Positions 1-6,806 of a DNA stretch of 36,037 bases are shown here, in pieces. Position 1 is the first letter of the stretch. The number at the start of each line of letters is the position of its first letter. A program made the position numbers and the translations under genes. Below the pieces are notes generated by a model that saw only the letters and a program-made list of their open reading frames with translations, was not told the DNA's origin and did no database searches. The stretch spans positions 1 through 36,037 of the forward strand of contig CATPCJ010000230.1 in NCBI GenBank assembly GCA_955652915.1. The letters run 5' to 3'. Origin of the DNA: an uncultured Bryobacteraceae bacterium. Lineage in GTDB: Bacteria; Acidobacteriota; Terriglobia; Bryobacterales; Bryobacteraceae.

Positions 1-2
1 CG

Positions 3-869
3 ATCACTCCTATTCCAGGCGGCTTCGGCCAAGGCTTCCCTGGCTTGGTCTATTTGGCCACGATGTCCTATTTAACCCCGGAGCAAAGACCCGCTTTCTA
101 CCGCGAGCGTCCACAACAGACGTTCTATTCCGAATTGTTGGAAGCCCACGAAGTTGCGCACCAGTGGTGGGGCAATATGGTGATTCCGGCCAGCTATCAG
201 GATGAGTGGCTGATGGAAGCGCTGGCCAATTACTCCGCGCTCTTGCTGCTCGAGAAGAAAAAAGGGATCAAGGCGGTAGACGCCGTGCTTGACGATTACA
301 AGATTCATTTGCTGGCGAAAGCCGAGAACGGCCATACCTTGGAATCGGCGGGCCCCATCACCTGGGGTTTCCGCTTGCAAACGTCGCTCACCCCCGGCGC
401 ATGGCGCACCGTCACCTACGAAAAGGGTACCTGGATCGTCCATATGCTTCGCCGCCGCCTGGGTGACGAGAAATTCATGAGCCTGCTGCGCGAGGTTTGT
501 GAGCGCTATCGCTTCAGCGCCATCAGCACCGAGCAATTTCGCGAGATCGCCGCTAAATACGCGCCTCCCAAATTGGGCGACGCCGATCTGAAGGGATTTT
601 TCGAAAATTGGGTTTATGGCACCGGCATCCCAACCGTGAAGTTGAGCTATTCCATGCGCGGATTGAAGCTGGTTGGAACGGTTTCACAGCGCGAGGTGGA
701 AGACGACTTCACCGCCTTCGTTCCCGTCGAAGTTCAGACCCGCCGCGAGAAGACGGTATACTGGTTACCCACTGGAAGCGATCCGGTTCCATTCTCGATT
801 CCCATGAAAGTGCCTCCCACTAAAGTTGCGTTGCTCTCGACGGACTGCCTGATAACCTCGGCGAAATGA
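3..869 (+). CDS. M1 family zinc metallopeptidase, C-terminal part (5' end outside window)
   Basis: The frame is open from base 3, so the gene starts before the window. The first visible residues (ITPIPGGFGQGFPG) continue directly into the rest. The gluzincin zinc site is plain: HEVAHQWWG is encoded at 147-173, and the third zinc ligand Glu follows 18 residues after the second His, in MEALANY. This is the HExxH-x18-E signature of M1 aminopeptidases. The last ~90 residues look like the beta-rich domain that follows the catalytic domain. The gene probably encodes an exported or periplasmic peptidase, but the N-terminus that would show a signal peptide is missing. The family call is secure; the substrate cannot be read from this fragment. 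Confidence 0.9.
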   Translation: MTPIPGGFGQGFPGLVYLATMSYLTPEQRPAFYRERPQQTFYSELLEAHEVAHQWWGNMVIPASYQDEWLMEALANYSALLLLEKKKGIKAVDAVLDDYKIHLLAKAENGHTLESAGPITWGFRLQTSLTPGAWRTVTYEKGTWIVHMLRRRLGDEKFMSLLREVCERYRFSAISTEQFREIAAKYAPPKLGDADLKGFFENWVYGTGIPTVKLSYSMRGLKLVGTVSQREVEDDFTAFVPVEVQTRREKTVYWLPTGSDPVPFSIPMKVPPTKVALLSTDCLITSAK

Positions 870-883
870 AAACATTCTAGCCC

Positions 884-1828
884 ATGCCCATCGCGACGAA
901 ACGCAAGGTGGAGGAGAGAAAATCCGCGCCGATTATCGAAGCGGAGCCGGCGCCTCAGCCGCTCCAGGAGGAACAGGCGGCCGCGCCCAAGGTCACGGCG
1001 CTGATTTTCTCCTATGACAGCGCTCCGGCCTTGCGCCGCTGCATTTCCGCGCTGGAAGGTTCCTTCGATCGCCCGGCGATCGAGATTCTGGTAGTCGATT
1101 GCGGCTCCCACGACGAGAGTCCGCAGGTTGATTCTGAATTCGCGGGCGTCACCATTCTCCGTCTGCCGCGCTATTTCGGACGAACCAAGGCGCTCAATAT
1201 TGCGACACGCACCGCCACGGGAGAATTCCTGTTCTTCCTGACGCCGAACGTCGAGGTGCTCCCGACCACAATTCCAGCATTAGTGGCGCGCCTGGAATCG
1301 GACCCCGAGGCGATGGCCGTCTGTCCGTTGCTGCTCGACACCGCGGCGCACCCCGTCGTGCAATTCTATAACCTTCCAATTCCCGCCACCGGCCTCCAGC
1401 TCACCCCGGTAGTTATCGACAAGACTGCCGAAGCGGTCTCCGTGGAATACGCCACGTTTCAGGCCTTCATGGCTCGTAAGTATTTCGTAAAAGGAATCAA
1501 CTATTTGGACGAGCGCTACGGAGAATATGGCTGTGACGCGGAGCTGTGCTTCCAGATCCGCCGGGCATCGCGCAAAACCCTTGTCTTGCCACAGGTTACG
1601 GCCCTCTTCACTCCCGGATCGCCCTATTCGGACGCTTCCCGCACCATTTTTCTGGCCGACCGGATCCACGGCACCGCCGTCTATTTCTCTAAGCACTATG
1701 GCATGCTAACCGGCTTCCTGTTTAGAATCAAAGAAATACTGAAAGCTCTGGTTTCCTTCCGATGGGGGCTCTTGAGTTCCTTAGTTTCAGGCACGAAAAT
1801 CGACGGCTCCCAATCGGCCATCTTATAG
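884..1828 (+). CDS. Glycosyltransferase family 2
   Basis: This 314-residue protein has a GT-A fold core. After a charged, Pro/Ala-rich ~35-residue N-terminal extension, the nucleotide-sugar binding strand VTALIFSYDSAPALRRCI is followed by ILVVDCGSHDES, the usual GT2 'VVD.GS.D' pattern. The position of the metal-binding D-x-D is occupied by TPNVEV, a common variant in rhamnosyltransferase-like GT2 enzymes. The C-terminus (FSKHYGMLTGFLFRIKEIL) is amphipathic and may lie on the membrane. It probably transfers a sugar to a surface polysaccharide or lipid precursor; donor and acceptor are unknown. It starts 14 bases after the peptidase stop, and the two may be cotranscribed. Confidence 0.85.
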   Translation: MPIATKRKVEERKSAPIIEAEPAPQPLQEEQAAAPKVTALIFSYDSAPALRRCISALEGSFDRPAIEILVVDCGSHDESPQVDSEFAGVTILRLPRYFGRTKALNIATRTATGEFLFFLTPNVEVLPTTIPALVARLESDPEAMAVCPLLLDTAAHPVVQFYNLPIPATGLQLTPVVIDKTAEAVSVEYATFQAFMARKYFVKGINYLDERYGEYGCDAELCFQIRRASRKTLVLPQVTALFTPGSPYSDASRTIFLADRIHGTAVYFSKHYGMLTGFLFRIKEILKALVSFRWGLLSSLVSGTKIDGSQSAIL

Positions 1829-1870
1829 TACCTATCGTTCCTTCAGCCTACTGCCGATATTACAATCGGT

Positions 1871-2404
1871 ATGCAGATTGACGCCTTGTTGTGGATACTC
1901 CTTCCGGTCTTCATCGCGGCCGGTTCCGCCTTGCTTTCCTATTACATAATGCAGGCACGAATGGAAGTCGCCATCTCCAAGGAGCGCGAGTTCCTGGCCG
2001 AGGCGCGAGCCGAGGTCCGGACCCAGACCAACACCATGGAAGAGCGGGTGAAGGCCACCGAGCAGGAAGCCCGGCGCAGGGCCCTGGACGACTTTATGAC
2101 CGACTTCCGGGTAGAAGAGCGGCACTACTTCCGTGAGAACAACACGGTGGCGGCACGCAAGAAATCAATGGTTCTGCAAGAACGCCTCTATTTCCGCAAC
2201 ATCCCTCTTTCCAATTGGGTAGAGCACGAAATGCTGGTGGAGGAAAACAGCGGCGACATGCAACACATCGCCAAAGGGTGCTCCATCTTCAGCACCACCT
2301 CCCTGACGGAGGAAAAGAAGGCCGCCGTATCCCGCATGCTCCATCCGGGTGGCGCCACACCCGGTTCCCAAATTACCGAACTTCTAAACGAACAAGCCAG
2401 CTAG
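1871..2404 (+). CDS. Membrane-anchored coiled-coil protein of unknown function
   Basis: This 177-residue protein begins with a hydrophobic segment (residues ~5-27, ALLWILLPVFIAAGSALLSY) that should anchor it in the inner membrane. A highly charged helical stretch (~30-75, rich in Glu, Arg and Ala) with coiled-coil character follows. The rest is a soluble domain containing FRVEERHYFRENNTVAARK. I do not recognise a named family. The topology resembles small RmuC-like or cell-envelope scaffold proteins, but no catalytic motif is visible. It stands alone between the glycosyltransferase and a repeat element, on the same strand as both neighbours. Confidence 0.7.
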   Translation: MQIDALLWILLPVFIAAGSALLSYYIMQARMEVAISKEREFLAEARAEVRTQTNTMEERVKATEQEARRRALDDFMTDFRVEERHYFRENNTVAARKKSMVLQERLYFRNIPLSNWVEHEMLVEENSGDMQHIAKGCSIFSTTSLTEEKKAAVSRMLHPGGATPGSQITELLNEQAS

Positions 2405-2430
2405 TCACAAAAGGTCCAGAACGTGGTCCG

Positions 2431-2526
2431 CCTGTATCTTGAAGTATGCACAAGCGTTCTAAGAAAGTGGTGACAGGCTCCCGCTGTCCCAAGCCGCCTG
2501 GATCTTGAAGTATGCACAAGCGTTCT
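2431..2526 (+). repeat. Direct repeat pair flanking a palindrome arm
   Basis: The 21-base string tcttgaagtatgcacaagcg plus following tctg-like bases occurs twice, at about 2431-2460 and 2491-2526. Both copies are preceded by ccgcctg and differ by one base (gta/gga) just before the shared run. The copies sit on either side of the first arm of the inverted repeat at 2463-2562, so the two repeat systems are interleaved. No coding function is visible. The interleaving suggests a dispersed intergenic element, possibly formed by duplication. Confidence 0.8.
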
Positions 2527-2562
2527 GCGGCGCGTGGACAGCGGGTGCCTGTCACCACTTTC
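2463..2562. repeat. 27-bp inverted repeat, REP-like intergenic element
   Basis: The arm at 2463-2489 (gaaagtggtgacaggc...) is the reverse complement of 2536-2562 with a single mismatch over 27 bases. The arms are separated by 46 bases that contain the second copy of the direct repeat. The element lies in the ~240-base gap before the sigma factor gene, and reading frames running through it are spurious. It could form a long stem-loop in RNA or be a remnant of a small non-autonomous mobile element. Confidence 0.85.
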
Positions 2563-2643
2563 CCCGCCCCAAAACCCGATTTAGAACCCGCGGTAGAGCC
2601 ACTTTCCCTGTCAACCAAATCCGCCCGCCTTCGTCCTGAAGGT

Positions 2644-3240
2644 ATGATGGGCGTAATGGCCGATCGGCTGGAAGCCAGTCTGGATACGCAGGCGAGTACG
2701 CGCGAATTCGGTTCCTGGATGGCTTCCGAGCAGAAACGGGTGTTTCTGCTTTGCCGCCGCATGCTGCAAGACACGGAAGAGGCGGATTCGGCGACCCAGG
2801 ACACGTTCCTCAAGGCATGGCTGGCACTTAACCGGCCTGAATCCAGAGACTTGGACGATCCCGGGAAATGGCTTACCCGCATTGCCGTCAACACTTGCCT
2901 GGATCGCCTGCGGTCGCGCCGCTGGCAGTTCTGGCGGAAGCGCCCAAGTCCGGAGGATGAGCAAACCATTATAGGTTTGGCTGCCTCGGACGATCCGAAT
3001 GCCGAAGACCGGATGTATGCGAAACAAATCGGCAGCCGGCTGGACGGAGCGTTGGAAAAACTAAGTCTCAGGCAGCGCGCTGTGTTCACCCTGAGGCATC
3101 ATGAAGACAGGAGTCTGGCGGAAATCGCCGAGATTCTGGGACTGGATGTCGGCACCATAAAGGTGCACTTGTTCCGGGCCACCGAAAAGCTGCGCGAAGA
3201 GCTGCACGATTTGTACTTTCGCGATCGGGAAAAGAAATGA
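2644..3240 (+). CDS. ECF-type RNA polymerase sigma factor
   Basis: This protein of about 198 residues has the two sigma-70 domains of the extracytoplasmic-function class. Region 2 (VFLLCRRMLQDTEEADSATQ, then DTFLKAWLAL) binds core polymerase and the -10 element. Region 4 (LRQRAVFTLRHHEDRSLAEI, then AEILGLDVGTIKVHLFRA) is the helix-turn-helix for the -35 element. The frame is open back to an ATG at 2512, but that extension would translate the repeat element, so the start is placed in the ATG cluster at 2644/2647/2656. The stop overlaps the next gene's ATG (ATGA at 3237-3240). The downstream gene is very probably its cognate anti-sigma factor. Confidence 0.9.
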   Translation: MMGVMADRLEASLDTQASTREFGSWMASEQKRVFLLCRRMLQDTEEADSATQDTFLKAWLALNRPESRDLDDPGKWLTRIAVNTCLDRLRSRRWQFWRKRPSPEDEQTIIGLAASDDPNAEDRMYAKQIGSRLDGALEKLSLRQRAVFTLRHHEDRSLAEIAEILGLDVGTIKVHLFRATEKLREELHDLYFRDREKK

Positions 3241-3638
3241 AACACTGGACTGAGATCGATTTTCAAAACTGGCTTTACGGCCTGAGGGAAGAAGACCGCC
3301 ATTTCGAGGAATGCCCGGAATGCCGCGCGGAAAGGGATCGGCTGGCGATCCAGCGCTGGCGGATTCTGGCTGAGCCCGAGGTATCGACGGACTTTCTAGC
3401 GGCCCAGCGCCGCGGCATTTACCGGCGGATGGCGGAGCCGATGCGCAATTGGGTTCCCCTGCGCTGGGCGCTTTCCGTCACGATGCTTGCGGTGATGGTC
3501 CTTGGTTTCACGCTGACTCATTCGAAGAAATCCAATCCAACGATTACCGACGAACAGTTGTTCGCCGAGCTATCCAGCATGGACCAAAGCTCCGAGCCCA
3601 AGGCCATCGCCCCGATTCATAAGCTCTTCGAGGAATAA
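3237..3638 (+). CDS. Zinc-binding transmembrane anti-sigma factor
   Basis: This 133-residue protein overlaps the sigma gene by four bases. Residues 22-29 read HFEECPEC, the Hx3Cx2C core of the ZAS zinc-binding anti-sigma domain. A single hydrophobic segment at about 75-94 would cross the inner membrane, leaving a ~38-residue tail outside. The expected role is to hold the ECF sigma factor inactive at the membrane until an envelope signal releases it. The assignment rests on the motif, topology and position; overall similarity to named anti-sigma factors cannot be judged here. Confidence 0.8.
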   Translation: MKHWTEIDFQNWLYGLREEDRHFEECPECRAERDRLAIQRWRILAEPEVSTDFLAAQRRGIYRRMAEPMRNWVPLRWALSVTMLAVMVLGFTLTHSKKSNPTITDEQLFAELSSMDQSSEPKAIAPIHKLFEE

Positions 3639-3643
3639 CCACG

Positions 3644-4066
3644 ATGTTACGTTCTCTAGTTTTGGCGTTGCTTCTGAGCTGCCCCATTTTTGCGCAGATG
3701 CCCAAGGGTTTCTACCCGTGGTGGACCAAGCCGGTGGTCAAGAACTTGAATCTCAGCCCGGCTCAAAAGCAACAAATCCACGGTACCGTGCAACAGTTTC
3801 GAGTGCATTTAATCGACGTTCGCGCTGAGTTAGCCAAGGCTGAAATAAATCTCGAAGACCAGTTCAATCGCGATCCCGTGGATCAGCAGAAGGCCAACGA
3901 AGCCATCGAGCGCTTTATCGCCGCGCGGACCGACCTGACGCGTACGCTTTCGCAAATGAGTCTCAAGCTGCGAATGGTGCTCACTGAGCAGCAGTGGCAT
4001 GAGTTGCAGCGTCTCCGTCCCATGCCTGGGCAAGACACCCCGGCGCCCACCGAATTTCCGAAATAA
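3644..4066 (+). CDS. Periplasmic LTXXQ/CpxP-like stress or heavy-metal sensor
   Basis: This 140-residue protein begins with a signal peptide (MLRSLVLALLLSCPIFAQ, cleavage after Ala-Gln likely). The mature part is all-helical, with LNLSPAQKQQIHGTVQQFR near the N-terminus and VLTEQQWHELQRL near the C-terminus. These are the paired LT/LS-x-x-Q motifs of the CpxP/Spy/CnrX superfamily. A GAGGA ribosome site lies inside the end of the anti-sigma gene, so translation is coupled. Because it follows a sigma/anti-sigma pair, it probably senses an envelope or metal signal and modulates the anti-sigma factor, as CnrX does with CnrY. The signal itself is not evident. Confidence 0.8.
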   Translation: MLRSLVLALLLSCPIFAQMPKGFYPWWTKPVVKNLNLSPAQKQQIHGTVQQFRVHLIDVRAELAKAEINLEDQFNRDPVDQQKANEAIERFIAARTDLTRTLSQMSLKLRMVLTEQQWHELQRLRPMPGQDTPAPTEFPK

Positions 4067-4070
4067 TCCG

Positions 4071-4412
4071 CTACCGCGGACCGGCAAAAAACACTTCGTC
4101 GATTTTCGCGGCCAGGATAAAATCGCTCTCGGTCAACCCGCGAATCTTGTGCGTGTAGATTTGAACGTCCACTTTGCCCCACGAAAGCGTAAGATCCGGA
4201 TGATGCCCTTCCTGTTCGGCAATGGCGCCAACGCGGTTCACGAAATCGAGCCCGGTCTTGAAATCGGCGAACAGAAAACTTTTCGCGACGTGGTGCTCCT
4301 CCACGATCTTCCAGTCCGGCAGTTGTTGCGCGTAGGGAAGCAACGCGTCGCCCTGCAGCGGCGGCACTCCCCCGCGGCATGGGATGCAATGTTTCGCGGC
4401 CAGGTTATTCAT
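4071..4412 (-). CDS. phhB: 4a-hydroxytetrahydrobiopterin dehydratase (pterin-4a-carbinolamine dehydratase)
   Basis: This 113-residue protein carries the PCD signature EGHHPDLTLSWGKVDVQIYT, with the catalytic His pair in GHHP, and a typical C-terminal helix ending (LTESDFILAAKID). The family dehydrates 4a-hydroxytetrahydrobiopterin, recycling the cofactor of aromatic amino acid hydroxylases. The ATG at 4412 is preferred over an in-frame TTG at 4427 because it forms a four-base ATGA overlap with the Rieske gene stop. No aromatic amino acid hydroxylase is in the window, so the pterin partner is unknown. Some family members act instead in molybdopterin metabolism or as transcription coactivators. 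Confidence 0.88.
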   Translation of the reverse strand: MNNLAAKHCIPCRGGVPPLQGDALLPYAQQLPDWKIVEEHHVAKSFLFADFKTGLDFVNRVGAIAEQEGHHPDLTLSWGKVDVQIYTHKIRGLTESDFILAAKIDEVFFAGPR

Positions 4413-4753
4413 TGAATGTCCACCCAAATATCGCCCTCTTCTATTTTGACCACATAACGCTTCAGCGGGTCGAGCTGCTTTCTAAGGTGCTGCAAATCTT
4501 CGGGATAGACATTGCACGGAAAGTGGTTTTCACCCGTACGGCAATCGTACTGAAAGTGATGAAACGGGCAGTCGATCAGCGGACCCCACAGCCTGGCGCC
4601 ATCTAATGGGTTCCACCGATGCGGGCAGAGTCCGGAGAGCGCATGGATCGAGCCTTCGAAGTTTGCCAGCAGGACCGGTCCGGAATCAAGCGCGCAGTAT
4701 CTGGTTCGCCCGGGCGGAACTTCCTCCACCCGGGCTAGTTTGACGAACGCCAC
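4409..4753 (-). CDS. Rieske [2Fe-2S] ferredoxin-like protein
   Basis: This is a compact 114-residue single-domain Rieske protein. The cluster ligands are C43-P-H45 and C62-P-F-H65, giving C-x-H-x16-C-x-x-H. There is no membrane segment, so it resembles soluble NirD-like or BphF-type Rieske ferredoxins rather than a cytochrome bc1 subunit. The start is a GTG nine bases after the ferritin-like gene stop, and the stop overlaps the pterin dehydratase start. Its position behind a PerR-like regulator and a ferritin-like protein suggests an electron-transfer role in iron or peroxide handling. The redox partner is not visible. Confidence 0.88.
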   Translation of the reverse strand: MAFVKLARVEEVPPGRTRYCALDSGPVLLANFEGSIHALSGLCPHRWNPLDGARLWGPLIDCPFHHFQYDCRTGENHFPCNVYPEDLQHLRKQLDPLKRYVVKIEEGDIWVDIQ

Positions 4754-4762
4754 TTCGATTCT

Positions 4763-5329
4763 TTAATCGAAATCCGCGGTCATGAAGCGGCGCGTATAAG
4801 GCGAGTTGCCCGGCTTGCCGCGGCGGAAGTGGCCGGAAGGTCCTTCGCTCAGATATTCGGAGAACCACGCTTCGTGCTCGATTTCTTCGTGCAGAATGGC
4901 GAGAGCCATGTCATAAGTGCGGTGGTCCTTGCCAAAGGTCATGTTGCAAATCTCGGTGTACGTACGAATAGCGCAGCGCTCGGCTTCCACCAGCACCGCC
5001 AGCATGGCTTTCATGTCTTGCGGATTGGCCGGCAAGTAAGCGTCCGGGCATCCGGCGATGTCCGCGAACTGGCGAATGTCCCGCGGCAGCGCCCCGCCGA
5101 GTTCATAAATGCGAGGCATCAACACTTCAAAGTGATTTCGGTCTTCAATGCGCGCGTCCTCGATGATTTCCTTCATTCCCTCGCCGTCGAAGCCGATAGA
5201 GTTCACCCGAAGAATGGTGTAGTAATAGAACGTCGTGAATTCCGCGCCGGCGGCGCGAACCAGCTTGTCCAACAGAACGTTGACGTCCACTCCAGCTTGT
5301 TCCACAACTTGTCTGGCAACTTTACCCAT
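4763..5329 (-). CDS. Dps-like/ferritin-like diiron protein (DpsL type)
   Basis: This 188-residue four-helix ferritin-fold protein has candidate diiron ligands E30, the EDRNH segment (E62/D63 and H66), E117, and E149-x-x-H152. Its pattern (RIEDRNHFE, then [11 protein letters not shown]) resembles the Dps-like 'thioferritin' group that joins a bacterioferritin-type iron site to a Dps-like cage. Cysteines at 94, 119 and 128 surround the site region, and a Cys pair near the metal is a hallmark of that group. It would store iron and consume peroxide. A clear AAGGAG site precedes the ATG. Assignment to the ferritin superfamily is firm; assignment to DpsL is an inference from motifs. Confidence 0.82.
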   Translation of the reverse strand: MGKVARQVVEQAGVDVNVLLDKLVRAAGAEFTTFYYYTILRVNSIGFDGEGMKEIIEDARIEDRNHFEVLMPRIYELGGALPRDIRQFADIAGCPDAYLPANPQDMKAMLAVLVEAERCAIRTYTEICNMTFGKDHRTYDMALAILHEEIEHEAWFSEYLSEGPSGHFRRGKPGNSPYTRRFMTADFD

Positions 5330-5356
5330 GTTGAAATGCTCCTTTTGTTTTAAGTT

Positions 5357-5773
5357 TCAATTACAGTTACTGCAAAGACCACGCATGAGTACTTCGTATT
5401 CACGAAGCTTCCGATGGCCCAAACGGTTGCGATTCTCCAGGGCGGGAACCTCGAACCAATCGATGTCTTCCACCCTGCCGCAACGTTCACAAACGAAATG
5501 ATGGTGCTTGTCCATGTGGGATTCGAAGCGAACGGCCGCGCCATCCACGGTGACTTCCCGAATCAAGCCGGCCAGCGCCATCGCGTGCAGGCTCTTATAT
5601 ACCGTTGCCAGCGAGGCCCTGGGATCGTTGCGGTTAATCGCCTTATAAATTTCTTCGGCGGTGGGATGCTTGGGGCTGCGCTTCAAGTAGTCGAGAATGA
5701 CATATCGCTGCGGAGTGCAACGCACCTTACGCTCGCGGAAGGCAGCCACGATCTCAGGCCGATAAGAACTCAC
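5357..5773 (-). CDS. Fur/PerR family metal-dependent repressor
   Basis: This 138-residue protein has an N-terminal winged helix (CTPQRYVILDYLKRSPKHPT, recognition helix near SLATVYKSL) and a C-terminal metal-binding domain. Two CxxC motifs (C95/C98 and C134/C137) form the structural zinc site. Aligned to Bacillus PerR, H36, H90, H92 and D103 match the iron site (H37, H91, H93, D104). D103 favours PerR over Fur, but E84 replaces Asp85. The only usable start is a GTG at 5773. The gene heads the operon with the ferritin-like, Rieske and pterin dehydratase genes, which it probably represses. It could also be a Fur-type iron sensor. Confidence 0.88.
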   Translation of the reverse strand: MSSYRPEIVAAFRERKVRCTPQRYVILDYLKRSPKHPTAEEIYKAINRNDPRASLATVYKSLHAMALAGLIREVTVDGAAVRFESHMDKHHHFVCERCGRVEDIDWFEVPALENRNRLGHRKLREYEVLMRGLCSNCN

Positions 5774-5777
5774 ATCT

Positions 5778-5807
5778 AAGAGTAATTCTCTTCTGATAAA
5801 TTGTCAA
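5778..5807 (-). promoter_or_regulatory. Promoter with Fur/PerR-box-like palindrome upstream of the perR-like gene
   Basis: On the minus strand, TTGACA (5807-5802) is followed after 17 bases by TACTCT (5784-5779), a good sigma-70-type promoter. The -10 overlaps a 15-base near-palindrome at 5778-5792 (AAGAGAATTACTCTT, a 7-1-7 arrangement with six of seven pairs matching). That is the architecture of Fur and PerR boxes, so autoregulation is likely. The -10 lies only five bases from the GTG start, which implies a leaderless or nearly leaderless transcript. Both points are inferences from sequence alone. Confidence 0.55.
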
Positions 5808-5827
5808 TCTTGTAACGCTTTCGGAAG

Positions 5828-6769
5828 TCAGCGCAGCGGCATCGGCTTTCCGCCGGATTCTTTACTGCGTTGCGCCGCATCCAGGAACGCAAAGATCTCC
5901 AGCGTCTCTTCGTTCGACACCGGCGGCCGGCCCGTCTGGAAGAACTGCACGATCTCGCGCACCAATGGCGCGTAACCATCGTTCACTTTCATCGCCGGCT
6001 CGGCCGACTGCCCTTTCGCATTCTTTCGAAATACCACCGCTCCGTATTCGCCATAGGGACGCAGGGCGCGCACCGTGCCGATGCGTCCGCCTTTCCAGCG
6101 GCCCACCACGACGTCTTCGCCCGGCGTCGAAATCCTGGCGACTTCCTCGCAGCCCACTCCCATCAGCGTGAATAGCATCTCCACGGGATGGATGGCGTAC
6201 CACGCTAGATCCAGATGGTGATGCGGCTCGAGCGGTCCCGGCCCCCAGGTGGTTGCACCCTCCAGATCGGCGGTGCGCAGCGCGGCAATTCCGCCGAATC
6301 GCAAACTGGAGGCGCTGAACCAGGGGACTCCCTCTGCCTTCGCGAGTCGCGCGATCTCGCGGGCGTCTTCCAGCGTCGAGGCCAGCGGCTTGTCGATGAA
6401 CAGCGGCTTGTGCGCTTGAATCGCGACGCGAGCCTGCGCCAGATGCACGCGCCCGTCCACGCTGGTGAGCAAAACGGCATCGACCTGTTTGCAAAGCTCG
6501 TCGATGCTGTCAACGATTTTCACTTGCCATTTGTCGCGAAGCTCGTTGGTAAACCGATCGATGCGATTGCGGCTCTCATCGATGTCCGGACTGCCGCCTT
6601 TATAAGCGGCGACGACGCGCGCTCCGGCCACGTGATCCGGGGCTGCGGGATCGTTCAGCATCCTGGTGAACGCGGTAACGTGCGATGTGTCGGTGCCGGC
6701 GATGCCGATTCGAATGTCTGCGGCGGCCGCGGCGAGGGCAATCATGCCCAGGAGCGCAAGAGTCTTCAT
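5828..6769 (-). CDS. Secreted Gfo/Idh/MocA family oxidoreductase
   Basis: This 313-residue protein starts at ATG 6769 with an apparent signal peptide (MKTLALLGMIALAAAA), then the Rossmann strand DIRIGIAGTDTSHV. The fingerprint differs from the usual GxGxxG: it is GIAGTDTSH, in a strand-loop-helix context. The family's substrate-side motif appears as FIDKPLA, the counterpart of the conserved EKP. Later parts (GAGVGCEEVARI-like region and FRKNAK) fit the C-terminal alpha/beta dehydrogenase domain. An upstream in-frame extension to 6889 would run into recG and lacks family character. Acidobacteria encode many such exported oxidoreductases, thought to act on sugars; the substrate here is unknown. 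Confidence 0.82.
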   Translation of the reverse strand: MKTLALLGMIALAAAAADIRIGIAGTDTSHVTAFTRMLNDPAAPDHVAGARVVAAYKGGSPDIDESRNRIDRFTNELRDKWQVKIVDSIDELCKQVDAVLLTSVDGRVHLAQARVAIQAHKPLFIDKPLASTLEDAREIARLAKAEGVPWFSASSLRFGGIAALRTADLEGATTWGPGPLEPHHHLDLAWYAIHPVEMLFTLMGVGCEEVARISTPGEDVVVGRWKGGRIGTVRALRPYGEYGAVVFRKNAKGQSAEPAMKVNDGYAPLVREIVQFFQTGRPPVSNEETLEIFAFLDAAQRSKESGGKPMPLR

Positions 6770-6806
6770 CACGCGCCATTGTACACTGGGCAATTGCGGT
6801 AAATCG

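Noticed and set aside
2512-2643. N-terminal extension of the sigma factor to ATG 2512
   Set aside because: It would translate the direct and inverted repeats; sigma region 2 begins well after 2644.
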